NCBI GenBank assembly: GCA_963813195.1
Contig: CAWEYC010000012.1
Coordinates: 310,001 to 374,000 of the forward strand
Direction of reading: 5' to 3'
From: Roseiarcus sp963813195
GTDB lineage: Bacteria; Pseudomonadota; Alphaproteobacteria; Rhizobiales; Beijerinckiaceae
Length of the DNA: 64,000 nt
How positions within the stretch are numbered: position 1 is the first letter of the stretch; the number at the start of each line of letters is the position of its first letter. Shown here in pieces: positions 46,917 to 55,290 of the stretch. Under the pieces are notes generated by a model that was not told the origin of the DNA, made no database searches, and saw only the letters and a program-made list of their open reading frames with translations. The position numbers and the translations under genes were made by a program.

Positions 46917-47309
46917 ATGAAAAAGGAAATCATCCGGGTTGAGCCATTGGCGACCTATCTTGAACGTTGGAAGGCGCCGACGTCGACCGTCGTGAAGCAT
47001 GGGAACACGATATATGTGACGGGCGCGCCGCCCTACGAACCTGAGACTGGAGAGATTTTCGGCGGCGATATCAAGCGCCAAGCGGAGCTCGTGCTCGAAC
47101 AGCTCAAGGCGTGCGTGGAAGCCGGCGGTTCATCCCTCGAAAACGTCCTTCAGTGCATCGTTTATTGCACCTCGCAGGAATATTTCGCGCCGATCAATGA
47201 GGTCTACGTCAAGTATTTCCCAACCAACTGGCCGGCACGCATGTTTCTCTGCGTCGAACCCTGGGCCGGGCGCTTTGATGTCGAAATGACCTGCATCGCG
47301 GCCGCTTAG
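46917..47309 (+). CDS. RidA-family (YjgF/YER057c/UK114) protein
   Basis: A 130-residue RidA-fold protein. The sequence IRVEPLATYLERWKAPTSTV, NTIYVTGAPPYEPETGEI and NVLQCIVYCTSQEYFAPINE follows the family; the C terminus RFDVEMTCIAAA lacks the exact RidA-type catalytic Arg context (usually R in a VEI(E/D) pocket), so it belongs to a divergent subfamily. RidA proteins destroy reactive enamine/imine intermediates. It stands alone between the phosphotransferase and the DUF5996 gene. Confidence 0.87.
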   Translation: MKKEIIRVEPLATYLERWKAPTSTVVKHGNTIYVTGAPPYEPETGEIFGGDIKRQAELVLEQLKACVEAGGSSLENVLQCIVYCTSQEYFAPINEVYVKYFPTNWPARMFLCVEPWAGRFDVEMTCIAAA

Positions 47310-47434
47310 GAGGCATTCCTGTATTCCGTCTCGCCTTTGGCGCCCGACTTCGACAAGGGTCCGCTCCGGCCAAGTTTCCGAATTCACAGTATAGTGGGCC
47401 GGAGCGACCAACACATGTTTTCACGGAGGAAGTC

Positions 47435-48388
47435 ATGGCGTCGCCCGACGTGGACCAGTGGCCGGAGCTGCCCACCGCGGCCTGGAAGGAGACACGCAGC
47501 ACGCTGCACCTGTGGACGCAGATCGTCGGCAAGATCCGCCTCGCGCAGACGCCGTGGCTCAACCATTCCTGGCACGTGGCGCTCTATGTGACGCCGCGCG
47601 GCCTCACGACCTCGTCCATTCCCTATCGCGACCGCGCGTTTCAGATCGATTTCGACTTTATCGATCACTTGCTATGGGTCCGAACGAGCGACGGGAACCT
47701 CCGTCGACTCCCGCTCGCGCCAATGCCTGTCGCGCAATTTTACGCCGAGCTGTTCGCCGCCTTGGCCGAGGTCGGGCTCGACGTGCGGATCACGACGACT
47801 CCCTGCGAGATCGCCGATCCCGTTCCCTTCGAACAGGACCGCACCCACGCCGCTTATGATCGCGATTACGCCGGCCGCTTCTGGCGCGTCCTCCTCTCGG
47901 CGCACGAAGTCTTCGCCCATTTCCGGACCGCCTTCCTCGGCAAGGCGAGCCCCGTCCATTTCTTCTGGGGCAGCTTCGACCTGGCGGTCACGCGCTTTTC
48001 CGGCCGGCCGGCGCCGCGCCACCCCGGAGGCGTGCCCCATCTGCCGGACGCCGTTGCTCAGGAGGCCTATTCGCACGAGGTGTCGAGCGCCGGCTTCTGG
48101 CCCGGCGGGGGCGGGCCAGTCGACTACGCGGCCTTCTATTCCTACGCCTATCCGGCTCCGCCGGATTTTGCTGGCGCTGTCGTGCGGCCGACCGCGGCGT
48201 TTTTCTCACGGGACTTGGGCGAATTCATCCTGCCTTATGAAGCCTTGCGCACGGCGCGGAACCCAAAGCGCGCGCTGATGGAATTCCTGCAGACGACTTA
48301 CGACGCCGCAGCCGATCTGGGCCGATGGGATCGCGCCGGTTTGGAATGCCCGTTGGGGGTCCCTGGACGACCGCGGTCGATTCGGTAG
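47435..48388 (+). CDS. DUF5996-family protein
   Basis: A 317-residue soluble protein matching the DUF5996 pattern: WPELPTAAWKETRSTLHLWT, TPWLNHSWHVALYVTPRGLT, HFRTAFLGKASPVHFFWGSF and RHPGGVPHLPDAVAQEAYSH, followed by SAGFWPGGG. These motifs are strongly conserved in DUF5996, whose function is unknown. It is rich in Trp/His/Pro. The next gene on the opposite strand is a CGNR-type regulator; the two are convergent. Confidence 0.86.
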   Translation: MASPDVDQWPELPTAAWKETRSTLHLWTQIVGKIRLAQTPWLNHSWHVALYVTPRGLTTSSIPYRDRAFQIDFDFIDHLLWVRTSDGNLRRLPLAPMPVAQFYAELFAALAEVGLDVRITTTPCEIADPVPFEQDRTHAAYDRDYAGRFWRVLLSAHEVFAHFRTAFLGKASPVHFFWGSFDLAVTRFSGRPAPRHPGGVPHLPDAVAQEAYSHEVSSAGFWPGGGGPVDYAAFYSYAYPAPPDFAGAVVRPTAAFFSRDLGEFILPYEALRTARNPKRALMEFLQTTYDAAADLGRWDRAGLECPLGVPGRPRSIR

Positions 48389-48440
48389 GCCACACCTTCA
48401 AAGAGCACTGAAATGGCGATCCGGGGCGTCTTCCCTCCAG

Positions 48441-49073
48441 CTAAACTCGATGCGCCTTCGCGCGACGCCGATGCGCTGCCTGTTTCGCCCGGTTCCCACA
48501 GATCGCCATGCTGCACCACCGTCGCGCGTGACCGCGCGTGTGGTCGGCGAAAAGGAGCGTGCAGGCAGGGCCCTCGCAGGCCTTCACGTTCGAGAAATCC
48601 TCCACGCAGACAAGCTGCGCGAGCGCCTCGCCGATCGGCAGCAGAAGGGCCTCGGGAGTCCGCCATCTTCGGACCATCTGAAGCTGGAAAGGCCTGCTGC
48701 CGCTCCCAGGCCGGGGGACGATTCGGCTGAAAGTATTCGTTACGCTCGAGCAGACGACTCAGCGGCTCCAACTGTGCAAGATCCTCCGCTGTCAGAGGGC
48801 GCCCTTGTGCTCGACCACAAAACCCCTGAACCATTCGCGCAAGCTCCTGGCCTGATCAGCCACCTCGTCGAGTTCGCCCGGACGAGCCTGCCCGCCAATG
48901 GTCTCGAGCGCATCGGCTGGCACGAATTGCGCTTGCCCCAGCCAGTTCAGCAATCCCTCGCCGTCATCGATCCAGTCGATGGGAGTATCGACCGGCGTCG
49001 CGATCGAATTCAGGAAATCCAACCCGAGCGCGTCGCCGACAAAAATCGCAGGGGGAGCGCCGGCCCATGTCAA
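48441..49073 (-). CDS. ABATE-CGNR zinc-finger putative regulator (frame shifted twice)
   Basis: Three frames read in order as one protein of about 210 residues. The first (49073 to about 48800) has the ABATE domain start FVGDALGLDFLNSIAT and SLREWFRGFVVEHKG. The second gives RPLTAEDLAQLEPLSRLLER. The third gives MVRRWRTPEALLLPIGEALA and the CGNR zinc finger ACEGPACTLLFADHTRGHARR...CGNRAK. A missing base near 48800 and an extra base near 48710 cancel. The CGNR finger is a putative DNA-binding element. It is divergent from two alpha/beta hydrolases that it may regulate. Both frameshifts may be sequence errors. Confidence 0.72.
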
Positions 49074-49153
49074 CTTCTAATCCAGTCTGTAAGCGGCAAT
49101 CCGCCGGTCGCCGATTCGTGAACCTGCTGCATGGATAACCTCTCCAGCACCTA

Positions 49154-49180
49154 TTGACAAGTTATCAGCCAGTCCATAAC
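49154..49180. promoter_or_regulatory. Candidate operator/promoter between CGNR gene and hydrolases
   Basis: TTGACA (49154-49159) resembles a -35 box for the + strand genes, and GTTAT...ATAAC (49161-49165 and 49176-49180) is an inverted repeat 10 bp apart. Position between divergent regulator and target genes supports an operator role; not tested. Confidence 0.3.
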
Positions 49181-49240
49181 CCTTATATAGCCATTAGGCA
49201 GGTTACGACTCAATCGATCCTGTTGAGAAGGAGAGCGGCG

Positions 49241-49945
49241 ATGTCCTCGAATGATGTGAACGTTGTGCTGGTCCATGGCGCCTGGGCCGACGGGTCGAGT
49301 TGGGCAAAAATCATCGGACCGTTGGCGGCTGACGGCATCAAGGTGGTGGCGGCGCCGCTGCCGCTGACCTCGTTCCAAGACGATGTGGCTGCGCTGGATC
49401 GCGCCCTCGAGCGGATGCCGGGACCGGTCGTGCTCGCCGGTCACGCCTATGCCGGCGCCGTGATTGCCGCCACCCGTAGCGACAAAGTGAAAGCGCTCGT
49501 CTACGTCGCCGCGCTGGCCCCGGATGAGGGCGAGACCGTCGCTGACGTGTTCTACCGCGGCGAGCCGCATCCGCTGGCGCCCAAGCTCGCGCCCGACAAT
49601 CACGGATTGATCTATCTGCCCGACACGGCCTTCGCCGCCGCCTTCGCCCAGAACGCAGCCGCGGAAGAGCTGGCGGTGCTGGCAGCCGTCCAGCGGCCGA
49701 TCTCACCCGCCTGCATCACCATCGCGTTGCCGCGGCCGCTGTGGAAGGACCGCCCGACTTGGTTCCTGGTGGCCGAACAGGACCGCATGATCGTCCAGAC
49801 CAATCAGCGCTTCATGGCCGAGCGCATGCGAGCCCGGGTGCGCTCGCATGCCGTCGATCACGCGCCGATTGTCACCGCCCCTGGCGCCGTTTTGGACGTC
49901 CTCCGGGAGGCGATCGCTGCGGTGCGGGCCGACCGCCGCGCATAA
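49241..49945 (+). CDS. Alpha/beta-hydrolase-fold protein lacking the nucleophile serine
   Basis: A 234-residue protein of the esterase-like group with LVHGAWADGSSW (10-21). The elbow reads GHAYAG (67-72), where active relatives have GHSYGG. Thus Ala69 replaces the nucleophile. The rest of the fold is intact (VYVAALAPDEGE, FLVAEQDRMI, VDHAPIVTAP with a His in the catalytic region). An AAGGAGA ribosome binding site precedes the ATG (49241); a frame from 49154 would add 29 non-conserved residues. It may bind rather than hydrolyse ligand. It is followed 32 bp later by a second hydrolase. Confidence 0.85.
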   Translation: MSSNDVNVVLVHGAWADGSSWAKIIGPLAADGIKVVAAPLPLTSFQDDVAALDRALERMPGPVVLAGHAYAGAVIAATRSDKVKALVYVAALAPDEGETVADVFYRGEPHPLAPKLAPDNHGLIYLPDTAFAAAFAQNAAAEELAVLAAVQRPISPACITIALPRPLWKDRPTWFLVAEQDRMIVQTNQRFMAERMRARVRSHAVDHAPIVTAPGAVLDVLREAIAAVRADRRA

Positions 49946-49977
49946 CCTCAAATTCCAATCCGAGAAGGAAAAGCGCC

Positions 49978-50823
49978 ATGACTGCGATGACCTATCGCGC
50001 CGCGAATGTGGACGGCTTCAAGATTTTCTACCGCGAGGCCGGCGCGCCGGATGCGCCCAAGCTACTGCTGCTGCACGGCTTCCCGAGTGCGAGCCACATG
50101 TTCCGGGATCTCATCCCGCTGCTGGCCGACCGGTTTCACGTCGTCGCTCCCGATCTGCCGGGCTTCGGAAACTCCGACATGCCAAGCCGCGGCTGCACTT
50201 TCGACCAACTCGCGGACACGATCGACCGCTTCACCGAAATCGTCGGCTTCGATCGCTACGCCCTCTATGTGTTCGACTACGGAGCGCCGACCGGGTTCCG
50301 GCTCGCCGTCAGGCATCCCGACCGGATCACAGCGATCATCTCTCAGAACGGCAATGCTTACGAGGAGGGGCTGAGCGACGGCTGGAACCCGATCCGGGCC
50401 TATTGGCAGGACGCCTCGCCGGCCAATCGCGAGGCCTTGCGCGCCTTCCTGAAGCCCGAGACGACCGCCTGGCAGTATACGCATGGCGTCCCCGACGTAA
50501 CGAGGGTCTCGCCGGACGGTTACTCCCTCGATAATTTCTACCTGACCCGGCCGGGCGCTGATGAAGTGCAACTCGACCTGTTCGGCGACTACAAGAGCAA
50601 CGTCGCGCTCTACCCGACCTTCCAGACCTATTTCCGGACTTACAAGCCGCCGTTGTTGGCGGTGTGGGGCAAGAACGATCCGTTCTTCCTGCCGCCGGGC
50701 GCCGAGGCCTTCAGGCGCGACATCCCCGATGCGGTGGTGCGCTTCTTCGACACCGGCCACTTCGCGCTCGAGACCCATGCCGAGGAGATCGCGGCGGCCA
50801 TTCGCGACTTCCTGCCGGACTAA
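49978..50823 (+). CDS. Alpha/beta hydrolase of the epoxide-hydrolase/haloalkane-dehalogenase type
   Basis: A 281-residue alpha/beta hydrolase. HGFPSASH (33-40) supplies the oxyanion region, DLPGFGNSD follows, and the nucleophile is Asp100 in VFDYGAPTG, as in epoxide hydrolases and dehalogenases. A cap region has the segment SQNGNAYEEGLSDGW, and the acid/His pair lies in GKNDPFF and DTGHFALETH. It probably opens an epoxide or cleaves a C-halogen bond; the exact substrate is unknown. Ribosome binding site GAAGGAA lies 8 nt before the ATG. It is downstream of the nucleophile-less hydrolase and upstream of an SDR remnant. Confidence 0.86.
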   Translation: MTAMTYRAANVDGFKIFYREAGAPDAPKLLLLHGFPSASHMFRDLIPLLADRFHVVAPDLPGFGNSDMPSRGCTFDQLADTIDRFTEIVGFDRYALYVFDYGAPTGFRLAVRHPDRITAIISQNGNAYEEGLSDGWNPIRAYWQDASPANREALRAFLKPETTAWQYTHGVPDVTRVSPDGYSLDNFYLTRPGADEVQLDLFGDYKSNVALYPTFQTYFRTYKPPLLAVWGKNDPFFLPPGAEAFRRDIPDAVVRFFDTGHFALETHAEEIAAAIRDFLPD

Positions 50824-50899
50824 CCTGCCATCGCGCGCCCGCCTCACAGCGCCAGCGGGGAGGGACGACGTGCGTCCTTCAAGTTCAAGGAGACCGCAA

Positions 50900-51058
50900 G
50901 TGTCTGAGCCAGTCGCCATCATCACCGGAGCCAGCCAGGGCATCGGCCGAGCCACAGCCATCCGCCTCGCGCGCGACTTTCCGGCGCTGGTCCTCGCCGC
51001 CCGCTGGATGACCGGCTCGGCGCTTCGCATGGATGGCGGCGAGGTGAAGTCGATCTGA
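50900..51058 (+). pseudogene. Internally deleted short-chain dehydrogenase (SDR) remnant
   Basis: A 52-codon frame with an AAGGAG ribosome binding site before a GTG start. The N-terminal half reads VAIITGASQGIGRATAIRLA, the SDR Rossmann start; after LVLAAR it jumps to WMTGSALRMDGGEVKSI, the normal SDR C terminus. About 200 residues containing the NAG motif and the Ser-Tyr-Lys catalytic residues are gone, with the frame kept. A clean in-frame deletion is the simplest explanation. It follows the two hydrolases in an apparent operon. A misassembly is possible. Confidence 0.8.
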
Positions 51059-51122
51059 CCGATAAACCGCAAAGCGACGCTCGGGCCGGGCGGGACCCCG
51101 GGTGGCGATTCGAAGCGCTGGC

Positions 51123-51836
51123 TCAGCCCAGCGCCGCCTTCTGCAGGGCAACGAGCCGGGCGATTCCGCCGCGGGCGAGCGCCAGCAGCTTCATGAGTTC
51201 GGCCTCGCTGAACGGCGCGCCCTCGGCCGATCCCTGTACTTCGACGAAGCCGCCCGAGCCGGTCATGACGAAATTGGCGTCGGTCTCGGCGGTCGAATCC
51301 TCGGCGTAGTCGAGATCGAGCACCGCCTCGCCTTTGACGACACCGCACGACACCGCGGCGACGTGGTCCTTCATCGGGTTGTCGCGCAGGATCGAGCGCT
51401 GCGTCATCCATTTCAGGCAATCGCTGAGTGCGACCCAGGCGCCGGTGATCGCGGCGGTGCGCGTGCCGCCGTCGGCCTGCAGGACGTCGCAATCGAGGGT
51501 GATCTGACGCTCGCCCAGACGTGGCAGATCGACGACGGCGCGCAGCGAGCGGCCGATCAGGCGCTGGATTTCGTGGGTGCGGCCGGACACCTTGCCTGTC
51601 GAGGACTCGCGTCGCGTACGGGTCAAGGTCGCGCGCGGAAGCATGGCGTATTCCGCTGTGACCCAGCCCTTGCCCTGACCGCGCAGCCACGGCGGCGGCT
51701 TGTCCTCGAGCGAGGCCGCGCACAGAACATGGGTCTCGCCGAAGCGCACGAGACACGAGCCCTCGGCGTAGCGGGCGACGCCCCGCTCGAAGGTCACCTT
51801 GCGCATTTCGTCGTTGGCGCGCTGGGAAGGTCGCAT
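51123..51836 (-). CDS. rph: Ribonuclease PH
   Basis: A 237-residue phosphorolytic 3'-5' exoribonuclease that trims tRNA 3' ends. The start MRPSQRANDEMRKVTFERGV is typical. Conserved tracts are EGSCLVRFGETHVLCAASLE, RGQGKGWVTAEYAMLPRAT, EIQRLIGRSLRAVVD, LDCDVLQADGGTRTAAITGA and LDLDYAEDSTAETDANFVMT with the catalytic acidic residues. Length matches the family. The ATG at 51836 is preferred; an upstream frame to 51881 is not conserved. Confidence 0.95.
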   Translation of the reverse strand: MRPSQRANDEMRKVTFERGVARYAEGSCLVRFGETHVLCAASLEDKPPPWLRGQGKGWVTAEYAMLPRATLTRTRRESSTGKVSGRTHEIQRLIGRSLRAVVDLPRLGERQITLDCDVLQADGGTRTAAITGAWVALSDCLKWMTQRSILRDNPMKDHVAAVSCGVVKGEAVLDLDYAEDSTAETDANFVMTGSGGFVEVQGSAEGAPFSEAELMKLLALARGGIARLVALQKAALG

Positions 51837-51904
51837 AGAATCGGTCCTTGCAATCACCGGTTGCTGTAGCCCTGGCGCCAAGCCGAGGCAAATCGGGCGC
51901 TGGG

Positions 51905-52687
51905 TCAGTCGGCTACGGGCACGGTGTAGTTGAGCGCAAGGCGACCGCCGTCGGGATAGATCGTTTGCCCCGTGATGTAGGAGGCGTCGTCGCTCGCCAG
52001 GAAGGAGGCGACCGAGGCGACCTCCTCCGGTTCGCCGGCGCGCCCGATCGGCGTGCGGGCGAGGACCTTTCCCCGCGCTTCGTCGTCGACCATCACCGCG
52101 GTGCGCGCGAGTTCGGTCAGGATCGTGCCGGGTCCGATCGCGACAACCCGGATCTTGTGCGGCGCGAGCTCGACCGCGGCGACTTTGGTGAGCTGATTGA
52201 GGCCGCCCTTCGAACAGGCATAGGCGACGAGGCCGGGGATCGCCAGCAGCGCGTTGACCGAGGACATGTTGATGATGACGCCGCCCCGCTTGTCGGCGAC
52301 CATCTTGCGCGCCGCGAGCTGGGTGCCGATGAAAGCCGAGCGCAAATTCGTCGCCATCGTCTTGTCGAAAATCTCGTCGCTCATCTCGAGCAGCGGCGCG
52401 TTCAGCGCAACGCCGGCGTTGTTGAGCATGATGTCGAGCCGGCCGAACTCGCTCACGGCGCGATCGATCAGCGCCGCGATCGATGGCCGCTCGGTCACGT
52501 CGGTCGCGACGAACATGGCCTTCGCGCCCTCCGCGCGGAGCGCCTTCGCCGCGCCTTCGCCTCTTTCCGCATCGACGTCGCCGAGGGCGACGGCCGCGCC
52601 GTCCGCCGCGAAGCGCCGCGCGCAGGCAAGGCCGATGCCGTGCGCCGCGCCCGTGACAATGGCGACTTTTCCGACCAATCGCGTCAT
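51905..52687 (-). CDS. Short-chain dehydrogenase/reductase (SDR), glucose-dehydrogenase-like
   Basis: A 260-residue classical SDR. TGAAHGIG (12-19) binds NAD(P), NNAG follows, the catalytic Ser is in NMSSVN and YACSK supplies Tyr and Lys, and PGTILTELA and TGQTIYPDGG close the fold. DVDAERGE after the second strand (Asp) suggests NAD preference. The gene lies 68 bp upstream of rph in the direction of transcription, so they could be cotranscribed, and is divergent from an FAD oxidoreductase. The substrate is not known. Confidence 0.88.
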   Translation of the reverse strand: MTRLVGKVAIVTGAAHGIGLACARRFAADGAAVALGDVDAERGEGAAKALRAEGAKAMFVATDVTERPSIAALIDRAVSEFGRLDIMLNNAGVALNAPLLEMSDEIFDKTMATNLRSAFIGTQLAARKMVADKRGGVIINMSSVNALLAIPGLVAYACSKGGLNQLTKVAAVELAPHKIRVVAIGPGTILTELARTAVMVDDEARGKVLARTPIGRAGEPEEVASVASFLASDDASYITGQTIYPDGGRLALNYTVPVAD

Positions 52688-52800
52688 GCTTGACTTCCTT
52701 GCCGGCTAGACAGGGCCTGCCCCCCGAAACCTTGACAACGCTTTAGCACAAAACGCACAACCGCAAGGCTCGACTCGAGGGCGAGCTCGAAAAAGGGAAA

Positions 52801-53994
52801 GTGCGTCGCGCGATGATCGAGACTTATGACGTGGTGATCGCGGGGGGCGCGGCCATGGGCTCCTCGACGGCCTATCACCTGGCCTCCCAGCCGGGGTTCT
52901 CGGGCCGCATTCTCGTCGTCGAAAAGGACTTGAGCTACGCCAAGGCCGCGAGTTCGCTCTCGCTGAGTTCGGTCCGCCAGCAATTCTCCAGTCCCGTCAA
53001 CATTCGAGTCGGGCTCTATGGCGCGGACTTCCTGAGGCGGGCGGCGGACCTTCTCGCCGTCGACGGCGAGGCGCCCGACCTGCCGCTGTGCGAAAACGGC
53101 TATCTCTATCTCGCGACCGAGGTCGGCGCGCCGGTCCTGCGCGACAATCACGTGACGCAGACGCGCGAGGGCGCCGATATCGAGCTCATCGAGCCCTCCG
53201 CCGCGGCGGCGCGCTTTCCCTTCCTCAACTTCGATGACGTCGCGCTCGCCGCTTGGGGGCGACGGGGGGAAGGCTGGTTCGACGGCTACGGGCTGACGCA
53301 GGCGTTCCGCCGCAAGGCCAGGAGCCTCGGCGTCGTCTATCGCGAGGACGAAGTCGTTGCGGTCGAGCGGCAGGGCGCGCGTGTGACCGGGGTGAGGTTG
53401 GCGAGCGGCGCGCGGATCGGCTGCGGCGCTCTCGTCGATGCGGCGGGCGCCTCGGGCGCCGCGAAGCTGGCGCGCGAACTCGGCGTCGAGATCCCCGTGC
53501 GCTCGCGCAAACGCTGCGTCTTCGTGTTCGAGGCCAAGGAGCGCCTCGTCCATAGCCCGCTCGTCGTCGATACGACTGGCGTCTATTTTCGCCCGGAGGG
53601 AAGAACTTATGTCGCCGGCGTGTCGCCGCCGGAAGCCGACGATCCGGATTCCGATGATTTCGACGTCGTGTGGAGCCAATTCGACGACATCATCTGGCCG
53701 GCCTTGGCGCATCGGGTTCCCGCGTTCGAAGCGCTGCGCGTCACGCGCGCCTGGGCAGGCCACTACGATCTCAACGTCTTCGATCACAATGCGATTGTCG
53801 GCCATTTGGCCGACTACGACAACGCCTATCTCGCCGCGGGATTTTCGGGCCACGGCATTCAGCAATCGCCAGCGGTGGGGCGCGGCCTCGCCGAACTGAT
53901 CGCGATCGGGCGCTATGTCTCGCTTGATCTCACCGATTTCACCTTCGCGCGGATCGCCGAAAAGCGGCCGTTGATGGAGCGCAATGTGATCTGA
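52801..53994 (+). CDS. FAD-dependent oxidoreductase (DAO/FOXRED1-like)
   Basis: A 397-residue flavoprotein with an N-terminal dinucleotide-binding segment (YDVVIAGGAAMGSSTAYHL) and the D-amino-acid-oxidase-like pattern ending GFSGHGIQQSPAVGRGLAEL. VRQQFSSPVNIRVGLYGADF resembles sarcosine/FOXRED1-type members. It probably oxidises an amine or amino acid with FAD. The GTG at 52801 has an AAGGGA site upstream; an ATG at 52813 is four codons in and cannot be excluded. It is divergent from the SDR gene. Confidence 0.86.
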   Translation: MRRAMIETYDVVIAGGAAMGSSTAYHLASQPGFSGRILVVEKDLSYAKAASSLSLSSVRQQFSSPVNIRVGLYGADFLRRAADLLAVDGEAPDLPLCENGYLYLATEVGAPVLRDNHVTQTREGADIELIEPSAAAARFPFLNFDDVALAAWGRRGEGWFDGYGLTQAFRRKARSLGVVYREDEVVAVERQGARVTGVRLASGARIGCGALVDAAGASGAAKLARELGVEIPVRSRKRCVFVFEAKERLVHSPLVVDTTGVYFRPEGRTYVAGVSPPEADDPDSDDFDVVWSQFDDIIWPALAHRVPAFEALRVTRAWAGHYDLNVFDHNAIVGHLADYDNAYLAAGFSGHGIQQSPAVGRGLAELIAIGRYVSLDLTDFTFARIAEKRPLMERNVI

Positions 53995-54026
53995 CCGGGG
54001 AAATTCGCCCGACCCGTCCGACTGTC

Positions 54027-54047
54027 ATTCCCGCGCAAAGCGGGAAT
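54027..54047. repeat. Short palindrome ATTCCCGC...GCGGGAAT
   Basis: Perfect 8-bp stem with a GCAAA loop, preceded by TGTC. A close relative with the same stem occurs at 63623-63642. It follows the FAD oxidoreductase stop and is a typical dispersed Rhizobiales palindrome; it may also aid termination. A further GCGGATC...GATCCGC stem lies just downstream. Confidence 0.65.
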
Positions 54048-54229
54048 CCAGCCTTGACGGTCGCCGGGCTTTTTGCCGGCGGCGCGGATCGACCAGATCC
54101 GCGGGCCCCCAATCGTCGCAGCCATTTTTGAGCTAGGCCAAAACCGATCGGGCGCGCACGCGTTACAAGATCGCAGGCGGAAACGCGCGCGCGGCGCATC
54201 CCGCGCGGGACCTGCGGGAGAACGAGTCG

Positions 54230-54631
54230 ATGCCTGATATCAACACTGAAAAAGTGTGTTACGTCGTCGTCAAGGCGCGTGAACTGGAGAGCGAGGACGA
54301 GGGCCTCGAGCCCGACGCATCCAATCCGACCGACGATAAATTCGTCAGCGTGCTGAGCGAGGCCGCCTATGGGTCGATCCGCGCCGAACTGGCGGAATTC
54401 ATCGATGCAATGGACGAGGACGAACAGTGTGAATTGGTCGCCCTTGCGTGGGTCGGCCGCGGGGACTTCACGGCGGAGGAGTGGAAGGCCGCCGTCGCGG
54501 AGGCGCGCTCCCGGCGCGACCGGCGGACGTCCGCCTATCTGCTCGACAATCCTCTGCTGGCCTCGCATCTCGAATATGGCCTCGCCGAATTCGACCAGAG
54601 CTGCGACGGGTTCGCGTCGGACCGGCAGTGA
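54230..54631 (+). CDS. DUF3775-family protein
   Basis: A 133-residue acidic protein: INTEKVCYVVVKARELESED, LAEFIDAMDEDEQCELVALA, WVGRGDFTAEEWKAAVAEAR and NPLLASHLEYGLAEFDQSC. This order and these phrases match DUF3775, a small alphaproteobacterial family without known function. It lies upstream of rpsO with a 159-bp gap and in the same direction. Confidence 0.85.
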   Translation: MPDINTEKVCYVVVKARELESEDEGLEPDASNPTDDKFVSVLSEAAYGSIRAELAEFIDAMDEDEQCELVALAWVGRGDFTAEEWKAAVAEARSRRDRRTSAYLLDNPLLASHLEYGLAEFDQSCDGFASDRQ

Positions 54632-54790
54632 GCGGCGGCAAATCGACAATCCGCTGGCGCGGCGCCGAAAAACCTGTATAAGCCGCCGCCTTGGGGTTCT
54701 GCCCCGATATGAGCGACCGACCTGGACGACATCCCGGTTCGGCCGAGACGACATTGCGGGCTGCGCTCGCGGCAACGAAAGGAAAGTTCG

Positions 54791-55060
54791 ATGTCGATCA
54801 CCACCGAGCGCAAGGCTGCGCTCATTCGAGACTATGCGTTGAAGGCCGGCGACACGGGTTCGCCGGAAGTGCAGGTCGCGATCCTCACCGAACGGATCGC
54901 CAACCTGACCGGCCACTTCAAGACCCATGTCAAGGACAACCACTCGCGTCGCGGCCTTCTCAAGATGGTTTCGCAGCGCCGGACGCTCCTCGATTACGTC
55001 AAGAAGAACGACGAGGCGCGGTACAAGGGGCTGATCGAGCGTCTCGGCATTCGTCGCTGA
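54791..55060 (+). CDS. rpsO: 30S ribosomal protein S15
   Basis: An 89-residue ribosomal protein that binds 16S rRNA in the platform of the small subunit. The full family sequence pattern is present: TGSPEVQVAILTERIANLTG and HSRRGLLKMVSQRRTLLDY, ending LGIRR. AAGGAA ribosome binding site 6 nt before the ATG. It forms the conserved rpsO-pnp pair; S15 is known to repress its own translation in E. coli. The 230-bp spacer to pnp contains strong hairpins. Confidence 0.97.
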   Translation: MSITTERKAALIRDYALKAGDTGSPEVQVAILTERIANLTGHFKTHVKDNHSRRGLLKMVSQRRTLLDYVKKNDEARYKGLIERLGIRR

Positions 55061-55141
55061 ACGCATTGCATGAGACCGGGCGGCGGCATGGGGCCGCTGC
55101 GCGTGTACAAGGATTGCGAAAGCCGCGCGTCACATCCCGGA

Positions 55142-55282
55142 GGGCGTTCGATTGAACGCCCATGGCAGGATAGCCAGGGGCTCGGTCCGATGGACCGGCC
55201 CCTCGCCGTCTTGCCGGTGACGGACACGATGAGCGGGCCGCAGGGCCGAAAGCTTTCGCATCCTTTTGAAGAGAAAAGGATG
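55142..55282 (+). promoter_or_regulatory. Structured pnp leader with hairpin covering the Shine-Dalgarno
   Basis: Three perfect or near-perfect hairpins lie between rpsO and pnp. GGGCGTTC-GATT-GAACGCCC (55142-55161); AGGGG..CGGTCC-GAT-GGACCG.CCCCT (55176-55203, with small bulges); and CATCCTTTT-GAAGAG-AAAAGGATG (55259-55282). The 3' arm of the last contains AAGGA, the Shine-Dalgarno for the ATG at 55291. In E. coli the pnp leader is cut by RNase III and controlled by PNPase; a similar mechanism is inferred here. Confidence 0.6.
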
Positions 55283-55290
55283 ATGAAACG

